From NCBI RefSeq assembly GCF_016863135.1, contig NZ_BOOH01000069.1, positions 1 to 64,000 of the forward strand: 64,000 bases of DNA. The letters are read 5' to 3'. The position numbers and the translations under genes are program-made. The notes under the pieces were generated by a model, which searched no databases, was not told where the DNA came from, and saw only the letters and a program-made list of their open reading frames with translations. Origin of the DNA: Planobispora longispora (GTDB taxonomy: Bacteria; Actinomycetota; Actinomycetes; Streptosporangiales; Streptosporangiaceae). Numbering within the stretch: position 1 is the stretch's first letter; every line of letters begins with the position of its first letter. Positions 8,350-15,993 of the stretch are shown piece by piece.

Positions 8350-9711
8350 TTGGACCGCCAGCAGGAGTTCGTTCTGCGCACCCTCGAGGAACGCGACATC
8401 CGGTTCATCCGGCTGTGGTTCACCGACGTGCTCGGGTTCCTCAAGTCGGTGGCCGTCGCCCCGGCCGAGCTGGAGGGCGCCTTCGCCGAGGGCATCGGCT
8501 TCGACGGCTCGGCGATCGAGGGCTTCGCCCGCGTCTACGAGTCGGACATGCTCGCCAAGCCCGACCCGGCCACCTTCCAGATGCTGCCCTGGCGCAGCGA
8601 GAACCCCGGCACGGCCCGGATGTTCTGCGACATCCTCATGCCGGACGGCTCCCCCTCGCACGCCGACCCGCGCTGGGTGCTCAAGCGCATCCTGGCCAAG
8701 GCCTCCGACATGGGCTTCAGCTTCTACACCCACCCCGAGGTCGAGTTCTTCCTGCTGAAGAACCGCCCCGAGCGCGGCGCCCGCCCCGAGCCCATCGACG
8801 AGGGCGGCTACTTCGACCACACCCCGCACAGCTCCGGCCACGACTTCCGCCGTCAGGCGATCATGATGCTGGAGTCGATGGGCATCTCGGTCGAGTACAG
8901 CCACCACGAGGGCGGCCCCGGCCAGCAGGAGATCGACCTGCGCTACGCCGACGCGCTCACCACCGCCGACAACATCATGACCTTCCGCCTGGTCATGAAG
9001 GAGGTCGCGCTGGAGCAGGGCATCTGGGCGAGCTTCATGCCCAAGCCCTTCACCGAGTACCCCGGCTCCGGCATGCACACCCACATGTCGCTGTTCGAGG
9101 GCGACCGCAACGCCTTCCACGAGCCCGGCGCGGAGTACCAGCTCTCCAAGACCGGCCGCGCCTTCATCGGCGGCCTGCTGACCCACGCCGCCGAGATCAC
9201 CGCGGTCTGCAACCAGTGGGTCAACTCCTACAAGCGCCTGTGGGGCGGGGCCGAGGCCATCGCCGGCCAGGGCGGCGAGGCCCCCAGCTACATCTGCTGG
9301 GGTCACAACAACCGCTCGGCCCTGGTCCGCGTCCCGATGTACAAGCCGCACAAGAGCGGCTCCACCCGCATCGAGTTCCGCTCCCTCGACTCCGCCTGCA
9401 ACCCCTACCTGGCCTTCGCGCTGATCCTCGCCGCCGGGCTGAAGGGCATCGAGGAGGGCTACGAGATGCCCCCCGGCGCGGAGGACGACGTGTGGGCGCT
9501 GACCAGCGCCGAGCGGCGCGCCCTGGGCATCGCGCCGCTCCCGCAGTCGCTGGACGAGGCCATCGCGGTCATGGAGCGCAGCGAACTGGTCGCCGAGACC
9601 CTCGGCGAGCACGTCTTCGACTACTTCCTGCGCAACAAGCGCAGCGAGTGGAACGACTACCGCCGCCAGGTCACCGAGTTCGAGCTCGGCCGCTACCTGC
9701 CGGTCCTGTAA
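8350..9711 (+). CDS. glnA2: GlnA2-type glutamine synthetase family ligase
   Basis: 453 residues from TTG 8350, chosen because GGAGG at 8338-8342 lies seven bases upstream and the protein then starts MDRQQEFVLRTLEERDIRF as in mycobacterial GlnA2. Type I glutamine synthetase features are present: FDGSAIEGFARV (51-62), catalytic Glu-rich strands (HPEVEF, HHEGGPGQQEIDLR), MPKPF near 230, GSGMHTHMSLF and NRSALVRVP. The residue matching the adenylylated Tyr is Trp (DDVWALTSAE, Trp382), so GlnE should not modify it. In Streptomyces and Mycobacterium the orthologue is a gamma-glutamylpolyamine synthetase (polyamine detoxification) rather than a main glutamine synthetase; this is established for the family, not tested here. 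It stands alone; glnE and glnA lie further right on the map. Confidence 0.92.
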   Translation: MDRQQEFVLRTLEERDIRFIRLWFTDVLGFLKSVAVAPAELEGAFAEGIGFDGSAIEGFARVYESDMLAKPDPATFQMLPWRSENPGTARMFCDILMPDGSPSHADPRWVLKRILAKASDMGFSFYTHPEVEFFLLKNRPERGARPEPIDEGGYFDHTPHSSGHDFRRQAIMMLESMGISVEYSHHEGGPGQQEIDLRYADALTTADNIMTFRLVMKEVALEQGIWASFMPKPFTEYPGSGMHTHMSLFEGDRNAFHEPGAEYQLSKTGRAFIGGLLTHAAEITAVCNQWVNSYKRLWGGAEAIAGQGGEAPSYICWGHNNRSALVRVPMYKPHKSGSTRIEFRSLDSACNPYLAFALILAAGLKGIEEGYEMPPGAEDDVWALTSAERRALGIAPLPQSLDEAIAVMERSELVAETLGEHVFDYFLRNKRSEWNDYRRQVTEFELGRYLPVL

Positions 9712-9831
9712 CGGCAGGCCGACCGGCACTTCTCAGGACGGAAGGGGCGGGCGGCGGCGAGAACCCGCCGGTCCGCCTCCCTCCCGTCGCCCCGGACCGC
9801 TTCCGGGCCGTCAGGCGGACACGCCGGACCG

Positions 9832-10083
9832 CTACACCCCGCCGGCTTCCGCCGCCGTGCGCCGTCGAGCCGCCCGCTCTTCCGTTTCGCGTTTCTGAGC
9901 CGCCCTCTCCGCCGCCACACGCTTCTTCAGCTCCGCGTCGGCAGTCTCTCGTGCCCGATGCCTGCGATCGTGTACGAGCGCCAGCCGTATCGCCCCGTAG
10001 ATCACCACGAAAAGCACCGCCATCGAGAACAACCACGACAGCACCCCGCCCAACCACATGGACAGATCCCCGAGCCAGCTCAT
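9832..10083 (-). CDS. Small single-pass membrane protein
   Basis: 83 residues. One hydrophobic helix (about 12-36) is followed by a strongly charged Arg/Lys/Glu/Ala-rich tail with heptad character (about 40-80), likely a cytoplasmic coiled coil. I do not recognise the family. Codon use fits the neighbourhood. It lies 120 bases after glnA2, on the opposite strand. The 120 bases between them hold no obvious terminator. Confidence 0.6.
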   Translation of the reverse strand: MSWLGDLSMWLGGVLSWLFSMAVLFVVIYGAIRLALVHDRRHRARETADAELKKRVAAERAAQKRETEERAARRRTAAEAGGV

Positions 10084-10109
10084 TCAGTCATCATCCCTCA
10101 ATTTCCAAT

Positions 10110-10262
10110 ATGATCCGCCGCAAATCCGGCCGGATCAGTATGTCCGCGCCCGAGGTGCGGCGCCTCCTGGAGGAGATCATGACGTCCACCGACTGGCCCG
10201 TCCACAGTCCCTTCGCTCGCGAGCATTACGGCCGCGGCCCGGACGTCAGGAGGCGCGGGTGA
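10110..10262 (+). pseudogene. Remnant resembling the tail region of Rpn-type nuclease/hydrolase proteins
   Basis: A 50-codon frame from ATG 10110 reads EVRRLLEEIMTSTDWPVHS and then FAREHYGRG before stopping. This resembles the L-x-x-LM--x-Y-S-FAR-Y--G segment near the C-terminus of actinobacterial Rpn-family proteins, which normally continue in a charged helix. Nothing recognisable precedes it, so I read it as a leftover of a lost gene. Its last bases overlap the end of the convergent DUF1579-like gene. The match is from memory of a short motif, so confidence is low. Confidence 0.3.
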
Positions 10263-10704
10263 ACTCGGCGACCCAGTTCGTCTCCCAGGTCGCGCCCCCG
10301 TCGGGGGAGAACTCCTGCTCCCACCGGCAGGAGTCCGCGGTGATCTCCGACCAGATGTAGTTGACCTTGATCGGGAGGCCGTCGTACACGTCGTCGGCGG
10401 TGAACACGCCGCGCCCGTCGTCGCCGAAGCGGCCGACCACCGGCGGCAGCGAGATGCCGGTCCTGCTGCTGGCCCAGTACAGCGACCACAGGTCGGCGCC
10501 CGCGTCGTACAGCCGCAGCGTCACGCCGCCGAACCCCTGCGTCGGGAAGGCGACCTCGTCGATGTTGCCGGCGCCGTCCAGGACACTCCAGCACGTGGTG
10601 AAACCGGGGAACTCGTACCACTCCTCGCTTCCGGCGAGAGCCTTGCGCAGCCGCCGCTGCCGGGAGGTCCAGGTGCCGACGAGGAAGTCGAAATCATTGC
10701 GCAT
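10246..10704 (-). CDS. DUF1579-like calycin-fold protein
   Basis: 152 residues, mostly beta strands. Features of this actinobacterial family are the start DFDFLVGTWTSRQRRLRKAL, then GGVTLRLYD, WSLYWASSR, PPVVGRF, GLPIKVNY and the end WEQEFSPDGGATWETNW. These fit a lipocalin/calycin-like barrel of unknown ligand. It stands alone on the minus strand and is followed (downstream) by the remnant on the other strand. Function is unknown; small-molecule binding is inference from the fold. Confidence 0.75.
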   Translation of the reverse strand: MRNDFDFLVGTWTSRQRRLRKALAGSEEWYEFPGFTTCWSVLDGAGNIDEVAFPTQGFGGVTLRLYDAGADLWSLYWASSRTGISLPPVVGRFGDDGRGVFTADDVYDGLPIKVNYIWSEITADSCRWEQEFSPDGGATWETNWVAEFTRAS

Positions 10705-10792
10705 GGCGGGACGCTAACCACGGTCGGCTGACACCTTCCGTCAGTGGACGTCGGCGGGTTCGCGGTGCCCGCCGGTGACCCGGATAACCGCG

Positions 10793-12574
10793 TCAGAGGA
10801 GGGGGAGGGCGGCCGTGCCGTCACCGGTGAGCATCCGCACCGCGACGACGGCCAGCACCGCGATCGCCCCCGCCGACAGCAGCACGGTGGACGTGAAGAT
10901 CGCCCAGCGGGCGACGCGGTAGCCGGCCGGGATCAGGCCGGCCCGGTCCTGCCCGGCGGACCAGGGGGCGCGCAGGTCGCCCGCGGTGAGCTCGGACTCC
11001 GCCCGGCGCCGATGCCCGTTGAGGCGCAGGCCCGCCAGCCACCCGAGCAGCCGGGCGAGCCGGTCGGGATCCGCCGGGAGGCCGGAGGCGAAGTAGCGCA
11101 CCTCGCCGGCCCTGCGGCCCACCTCGCGCACCAGGTTGCCCATGCCCACCCGGGTCAGCCAGCCGGCCGGGTCGTCCTCCGCGTCCCGCCCGACCGCGGT
11201 GTCCCGCAGCAGGTCCGCCTTGGTGATCACGATGGCCAGCCGCCGCTGCCCGCCGCCGTCCGGGCGGCTCGCCAGCTCGTTCAGGACGCGGCTGAAGGTG
11301 TCGGCGGGGTCTTCCCGGGAGAGCGCCATGCCGGCGGCGGCGAGGTCCTCGCGCTCGGACGGGAGCAGGTGGTCCTGGACGCTCGGCAGCGCGAACGGGT
11401 CGATGATCACAATCATGGCCTCGCCGTGCCCGAGGTAGCCCATCGCCTCCACCGTGCCGGCGCCGGTGTAGTGCTCGCCCGAGGGGTCGAACAGGTAGAG
11501 GATGCGGTTGCCGCCCTGCCGGGCCAGCGGCCGCTTCAGGGGCTGTCCCGGGGCGGGTACGGCGATGTCGAGCGTGACCGCCCGGGGGAGTTCGGTCCCC
11601 GTCTTGGAGACGCGCCCCCGCCGCAGCTCCCGCCGGAGCCTGCCGAAGGCGACCTCGTCGCTCCTGTCGGTGAACACGGCGCGGCCGCCCGCCCCGGTCA
11701 CCGCGCCGTGCAGGGCGTCCACGGCCAGGGCCATGAACGTCGTCTTGCCCGCGTCGGGCCCGCCGACGAAGGGCAGCGGCTCCACCCGGGCCCGGCCGAT
11801 CCGGGCGGGCAGCGCGCGATGGCACGAGGGGCAGTGGGCCTGCAGCCGGAAGCGGCCCAGCGGGACCGTGGTGGGCAGGCGGACGCCGCACCGGCACACG
11901 TGCCAGACCGCGCCGTTCAGGTCGGGGGTGAGCCGGCGGTGGCGCTCACCGCACCCCGGGCAGGCGTACTCCGGCAGGGTGAACCGGGCGTAACAGCCGG
12001 GGTGCGGGCACGCTTGCAGGATCCGGCGGGTCATCATGAACACCCGCTCCACGCCCCTGAGCGCGCCCGCGCACACCAGCCAGCCCAGCAGCCCGGCCGC
12101 CACGGTCAGGGCGTGGGCGGCGGAGACGAGCGCGGCGACGGCGGCCAGCGGGACGGCGGCGGCGACGATGCCGCCGCAGAACGCCAGCCAGAGGGGGAAC
12201 AGGAAGAGCCCCTGACTCCCCCGCATCATCGCGGTCGTGGCCCTGGACAGGACACCGGAGGCCGTCCCGGCGATGGCCGGGACCGTGTCACCGGCGACGG
12301 CCCGCCAGTCCCTCCAGACCTGGACCAGCAGGTACTGCCGGTAGGCGGGGTCGCCTCCGGAGTCACCGCCGCGTCCGGCGCGCGGAGGCTCGACCGGGGA
12401 CGGCCCGGCGGCCCGGCCCGGCAGCAGGATCCGACCGGCCCGGTAGAAGTGGAAGCAGGCCGCGGCGACCGTGGTGGCCAGCAGCAGGGCGGCGAACACG
12501 AACGGGAAGGCGACGAACCCGATCCAGACGGCCGCCGCCCAGACGACCAGGAGCAGCAGACCGGCGATCCACAT
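10793..12574 (-). CDS. Membrane-anchored zinc-ribbon GTPase (double-GTPase type)
   Basis: 593 residues, last gene of the six-gene system. An N-terminal membrane segment (3-42), a second hydrophobic block (about 120-170) and a C-terminal helix (556-583) anchor it. Between them are Cys clusters typical of treble-clef or zinc-ribbon motifs (CPHPGC at 189, CPGCG at 205, C227/C229, CPSC at 248). The P-loop domain follows: Walker A GGPDAGKTT at 271-279, a Walker B-like LFDPSGE at 361-367, and TKAD at 451-454 as the guanine-specificity motif. The B motif reads DPSGE rather than the usual DxxG. The ATG shares one base with the stop of the GAP1 gene (TGATG), so translation is coupled. The family matches the DO-GTPase proteins linked by comparative genomics to conflict systems. 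The mechanism is unknown. Confidence 0.82.
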   Translation of the reverse strand: MWIAGLLLLVVWAAAVWIGFVAFPFVFAALLLATTVAAACFHFYRAGRILLPGRAAGPSPVEPPRAGRGGDSGGDPAYRQYLLVQVWRDWRAVAGDTVPAIAGTASGVLSRATTAMMRGSQGLFLFPLWLAFCGGIVAAAVPLAAVAALVSAAHALTVAAGLLGWLVCAGALRGVERVFMMTRRILQACPHPGCYARFTLPEYACPGCGERHRRLTPDLNGAVWHVCRCGVRLPTTVPLGRFRLQAHCPSCHRALPARIGRARVEPLPFVGGPDAGKTTFMALAVDALHGAVTGAGGRAVFTDRSDEVAFGRLRRELRRGRVSKTGTELPRAVTLDIAVPAPGQPLKRPLARQGGNRILYLFDPSGEHYTGAGTVEAMGYLGHGEAMIVIIDPFALPSVQDHLLPSEREDLAAAGMALSREDPADTFSRVLNELASRPDGGGQRRLAIVITKADLLRDTAVGRDAEDDPAGWLTRVGMGNLVREVGRRAGEVRYFASGLPADPDRLARLLGWLAGLRLNGHRRRAESELTAGDLRAPWSAGQDRAGLIPAGYRVARWAIFTSTVLLSAGAIAVLAVVAVRMLTGDGTAALPLL

Positions 12575-14811
12575 CAGTCGTCACCCCGCCCGAACAGCCG
12601 CCGCCGTCTGGGACCGGCCAGCTCCTTCAGCCCGGCCGCGAGCTCGCTGTCGTGCTTGAAGCGCGACTCCACCGATCCGAAGGGGGACCAGCCGCTGACC
12701 TGCGCCCTGGCCCACTCGTCCAGCGGGGGGACCACCAGGCCGTCCAGGCGGAGCCGGATCGCCACCTCCACCAGGGCGAGCTGCTCGTCCCGGTCGATCC
12801 GCCGGTCCAGCCACGCGGACGTCAGCCACATCCGCGCCTCCTCGGGGAGGATCCCGACCACGGCCGCGCGGAAGCCCGGGTTCGCCGGCGCCAGCCGCGC
12901 GGCGGCCGTCGTGCGCAGGCGCGCCGTCAGGAGCTCGTTCCCCTCCCTGGTCAGCGCGATCAGCCGTGCCACGTCGGCGGCGGCGCCGGCGGGGCGTGCG
13001 GCCCCGGGCAGCCGGGAGACGATCAGGACGGCCTCGGCGTCCTCGGCCGGGTATCCCTCCAGGGTCGCCCGCACCCGCTCGGCCAGCCGTACGACCTCGC
13101 CGGAGGTCAGCTCGGCATGGAGGAAGGCCTGCGTCGGCAGGTCGTTCAGGCAGGCGGAGACCGCCAGCCGGGGGCCCGCGGTCTCCAGCAGGCGGGAGCA
13201 CTCGGCGACCGTCGGCGGGTCACGCCAGAGCTCCTCGAGCATCGCGTCGCGCTCCTCCTCGGCCTGCGGTCCGGCCGCGAACCCCAGCAGGAGCTCCGTC
13301 GCCTCGGCCCGGGTGAGCCGCCCGGACCGCACCTGCTCGTGGAGCACGTCCACCCCGACGGCGGGGGCGCCCGTCCAGTCCCGGCCGGCCAGCAGGCGGC
13401 AGATCTCGCCGGTGAGGAGGTCCCGCCGGACCCGGACCGGGGCCTGCTCCAGCCCCGCCACCACGGCGGCGATCAGCGTCTCCCGCCAGTCGAACGGCGC
13501 CCGGCCGATCGCCTCGGCCAGTCCGTCGCCGCCCGCCCGCACCAGGCCCCCGGCCAGCCGGGCGACCTCCTCCTCGGGGACCGGCACCCCGACGGCGTGC
13601 ACCGTCCGGACCACGTCCACCAGTCCGGCCAGCCCGCGCGTCGCGCCGAGCGCGGCACCGGCCTCGGGCACCAGGCTCCGCCTGGCCTCCGCGGGCAGCG
13701 GCCGGGCGGGCGGGGTGAGCCGGGGATCGTGCAGGGACAGCACGGCGCAGCGGACGGCGCAGCGGTCCGCGGCCTCCGGCGGGCCCGCCTCGCACACCGC
13801 CGAGGCCAGTTCGTGCCCCATGCGGTCCGCCATCCGCGCCAGGTCCGGCCAGATCCAGTCGGGGACGTCTCCGGTGATCAGCCGCGCGACGGCCGCCTGC
13901 TCATCGGCGGAGACCGGCCCGTCGCCCCGGCAGAAGGCGATCAGCGCCGCGGCCGTCTCCGGGTCGGCGTCGCCCATCTCCCCGAAGGCGTCGATTCCGG
14001 CCAGGTCCATCCGGCGCCAGCAGTCGGCGACGGTGCCGGCGAACCGGCCGGCCCGCGCGGGCCCGGCGGGCTCGTCCAGCCGGACGAGCGCGGCGTCCAC
14101 GTCCGCGGGCACCCAGACGTCGGGGGTGGTGCCCACGAGGACCTGGGAGGCCGAGGCGGGATCGGCGCTGTAGGTGGCGAACGACAGCCGGGCGGCGAGG
14201 GCCCACGGCAGCGAGTAGGAGATCACCCCGATCCAGCGCACGATCTCCTCGCTGTCATGGGAGATCATCACCACCCGTCCGTGTCCCTGGACCAGCGCCC
14301 GCCGTACGGTCTCCAGCAGGAACCCGAGCCGCAGGTAGGCGTCCTCGCCGTGATCGGCCAGCCAGGCGCCCAGCGACTCGGGGTCGATCGAGGAGCCGGG
14401 GGCGAGATCGGACAGCTCGGCCAGCGCGGCGCCGGGCGGCGCGGGGGACTCCGACCAGAACGGCGCCTGCCAGAACTCGACCGGCCGCAGGCCGACCAGT
14501 TCCTCGCTCCCGGCGACGACGGCGTGGCCGAGGAAGTTGCCGTACCGGCCGGAGTAGTCCTGCCCGAGGTAGACGCAGCGCGCCAGGACGGACCGCGCGC
14601 CGAGCCGGTCGTAGGCGAGGGAGACGGGCAGGCGGCGGATCTGCTCGGGGGTCGGCGCGAGAGGCGCGTCCGGCGGGGGTCTGTAGGTCAGGTACGGCGC
14701 GACCCGGGCGTGCAGCCCCGCGGGCAGGTCCGGCGTCTCGGCGACGAACTGGAAGCCCGGGAGCCCGGTGGGGCCGGCCTCCACGGACGTGTAGTGCAAC
14801 TGCCACGCCAC
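12574..14811 (-). CDS. GTPase-associated protein 1 (GAP1) family
   Basis: 745 residues from GTG 14811. The N-terminal 230 residues match the GAP1 N-terminal type (WQLHYTSVEAGPTGLPGFQF, YGNFLGHAVV near 90, EFWQAPFW near 112). The middle part contains a segment with IVRWIGVISYSLPWALAARL and an ATYS motif seen in the family. The rest is a long alpha-helical middle and C-terminal region (GAP1-M/C). No catalytic motif is evident. It sits between the two GTPase genes, six bases after the stop of one and overlapping the start of the other by one base, so it is probably their physical partner. The name records association only; it does not mean GTPase-activating activity. The role is unknown. Confidence 0.8.
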   Translation of the reverse strand: MAWQLHYTSVEAGPTGLPGFQFVAETPDLPAGLHARVAPYLTYRPPPDAPLAPTPEQIRRLPVSLAYDRLGARSVLARCVYLGQDYSGRYGNFLGHAVVAGSEELVGLRPVEFWQAPFWSESPAPPGAALAELSDLAPGSSIDPESLGAWLADHGEDAYLRLGFLLETVRRALVQGHGRVVMISHDSEEIVRWIGVISYSLPWALAARLSFATYSADPASASQVLVGTTPDVWVPADVDAALVRLDEPAGPARAGRFAGTVADCWRRMDLAGIDAFGEMGDADPETAAALIAFCRGDGPVSADEQAAVARLITGDVPDWIWPDLARMADRMGHELASAVCEAGPPEAADRCAVRCAVLSLHDPRLTPPARPLPAEARRSLVPEAGAALGATRGLAGLVDVVRTVHAVGVPVPEEEVARLAGGLVRAGGDGLAEAIGRAPFDWRETLIAAVVAGLEQAPVRVRRDLLTGEICRLLAGRDWTGAPAVGVDVLHEQVRSGRLTRAEATELLLGFAAGPQAEEERDAMLEELWRDPPTVAECSRLLETAGPRLAVSACLNDLPTQAFLHAELTSGEVVRLAERVRATLEGYPAEDAEAVLIVSRLPGAARPAGAAADVARLIALTREGNELLTARLRTTAAARLAPANPGFRAAVVGILPEEARMWLTSAWLDRRIDRDEQLALVEVAIRLRLDGLVVPPLDEWARAQVSGWSPFGSVESRFKHDSELAAGLKELAGPRRRRLFGRGDD

Positions 14812-14817
14812 GGCCCC

Positions 14818-15993
14818 TCACCCCCGCACACCGTCGAGCATCTTGAACCGGTACAGCAGCCAGAGCAGCGGGTCCTCGACCCGGTAGGGCCTGATGCCGC
14901 CGGGCCCGACCGACTCCGGGCCGGGCACGCCGCCGAGCGCCGAGAGACCGAACAGGGAGAAGTCGGTGTAGTTCTGGCGCAGGTAGCGGTCCACCATCCC
15001 GGCCTGCCACTCGTCCAGCAGCGCGCGCACCTGCTCGTGCACCGCCTCCCGGTCGTCCAGGTCGAGGGCGCCCAGCGGGGCGCGGGCCCGGTGCAGCGCG
15101 GACTGGCGCTCCAGCGCCGGCCGCAGGGCGTCGATCTTGCTGAGCGCCACGGCCACGGGGATCGTCAGCCTGCGGTCGCCGTCCCGCCGGCGCAGCAGCT
15201 CGGTCACCCGGCTGATCACGTTGATCGGGTCGCTGTCGGGGTCGCCCTCCAGGGTCCCGCCGCGGGCCAGGGCCGTGCCGCTCAGCGCGGAGCGGGCGCC
15301 CGGCAGCTCCAGGGGATCGACGAGGAAGACGACGGCGTCGGCCGCGCCGAGGTAGCGCAGGTGCGGCTCGGTGACGTCACGGCTGCGCAGGTCCTCGCCC
15401 GCGGTGTCGAACAGCACCAGCGTCAGCGACGCGGTACGGCTGCGCAGCCGCCCGCGCACCGTACGGGTGAGCAGGTAGACCAGCGGATCGCGCAGCGGGG
15501 CGTTGACGACCGACTGGGTGGTGCTCAGCAGCATGTTCCGCCCGTAGAGGGGACGGGCGAAGTCCTGCTTGTAGCGCTCGATCGTGCGGTCGTCGCACGG
15601 GACCAGCGAGGCGTCGAGCTCGGCGCCCACCCGGTTCATCAGCTCGTGCAGCAGCACCGCGATGTAGGTGCTCTTCCCGGACCCCTTCGCGCCGACCAGC
15701 GCGACGATCTTGCCGGGGTTGGCGCAGTACTCGGCCGGGAGCTGGTTGTGGCACTCGGGGCAGACCCGCCGCCCGGTCGAGACGCCGCAGGCCGGGCAGT
15801 CGGCCCGCCGCCCCGGGCGCCGGACCGGGAACACCGGCGGCAGCGACGGCGGGACGCCGCCGCGGTGCCGCCCGAGGGCCTCGTCGGCCACCGGCTCGCA
15901 GCCGGCCCCCCGCCCGGCCCGGCCCACGCAGCGGAAGGCGACGCGGTCGCGGGGCACCCGCGCGAAGCAGTACGGACACGTGATCACGATCAC
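14818..15993 (-). CDS. Zinc-ribbon GTPase (double-GTPase type), soluble
   Basis: 391 residues. GTG 15993 overlaps the stop of the upstream gene (GTGA); a second GTG six bases later is possible. The N-terminal part has two Cys clusters (CPYC at 6-9 with C22 and C32; CPAC at 66-69 with CPEC at 78-81) suited to two zinc sites. The GTPase domain has Walker A GAKGSGKST (101-109), Walker B/G3 LFDTAGED (194-201) and SKID (285-288), the G4-like motif. A long insert around 215-260 follows strand 4. The C-terminus ends without a membrane helix, unlike its paralogue at 10793-12574. It is fourth in the operon. Family membership implies a GTP-dependent switch; what it gates is unknown. Confidence 0.83.
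   Translation of the reverse strand: MIVITCPYCFARVPRDRVAFRCVGRAGRGAGCEPVADEALGRHRGGVPPSLPPVFPVRRPGRRADCPACGVSTGRRVCPECHNQLPAEYCANPGKIVALVGAKGSGKSTYIAVLLHELMNRVGAELDASLVPCDDRTIERYKQDFARPLYGRNMLLSTTQSVVNAPLRDPLVYLLTRTVRGRLRSRTASLTLVLFDTAGEDLRSRDVTEPHLRYLGAADAVVFLVDPLELPGARSALSGTALARGGTLEGDPDSDPINVISRVTELLRRRDGDRRLTIPVAVALSKIDALRPALERQSALHRARAPLGALDLDDREAVHEQVRALLDEWQAGMVDRYLRQNYTDFSLFGLSALGGVPGPESVGPGGIRPYRVEDPLLWLLYRFKMLDGVRG

Noticed and set aside
8098-9729. Minus-strand frame extending the terpene-synthase-like gene across glnA2
   Set aside because: The part beyond 8097 is the antisense of glnA2. The ribosome site at 8097 gives a normal gene length.
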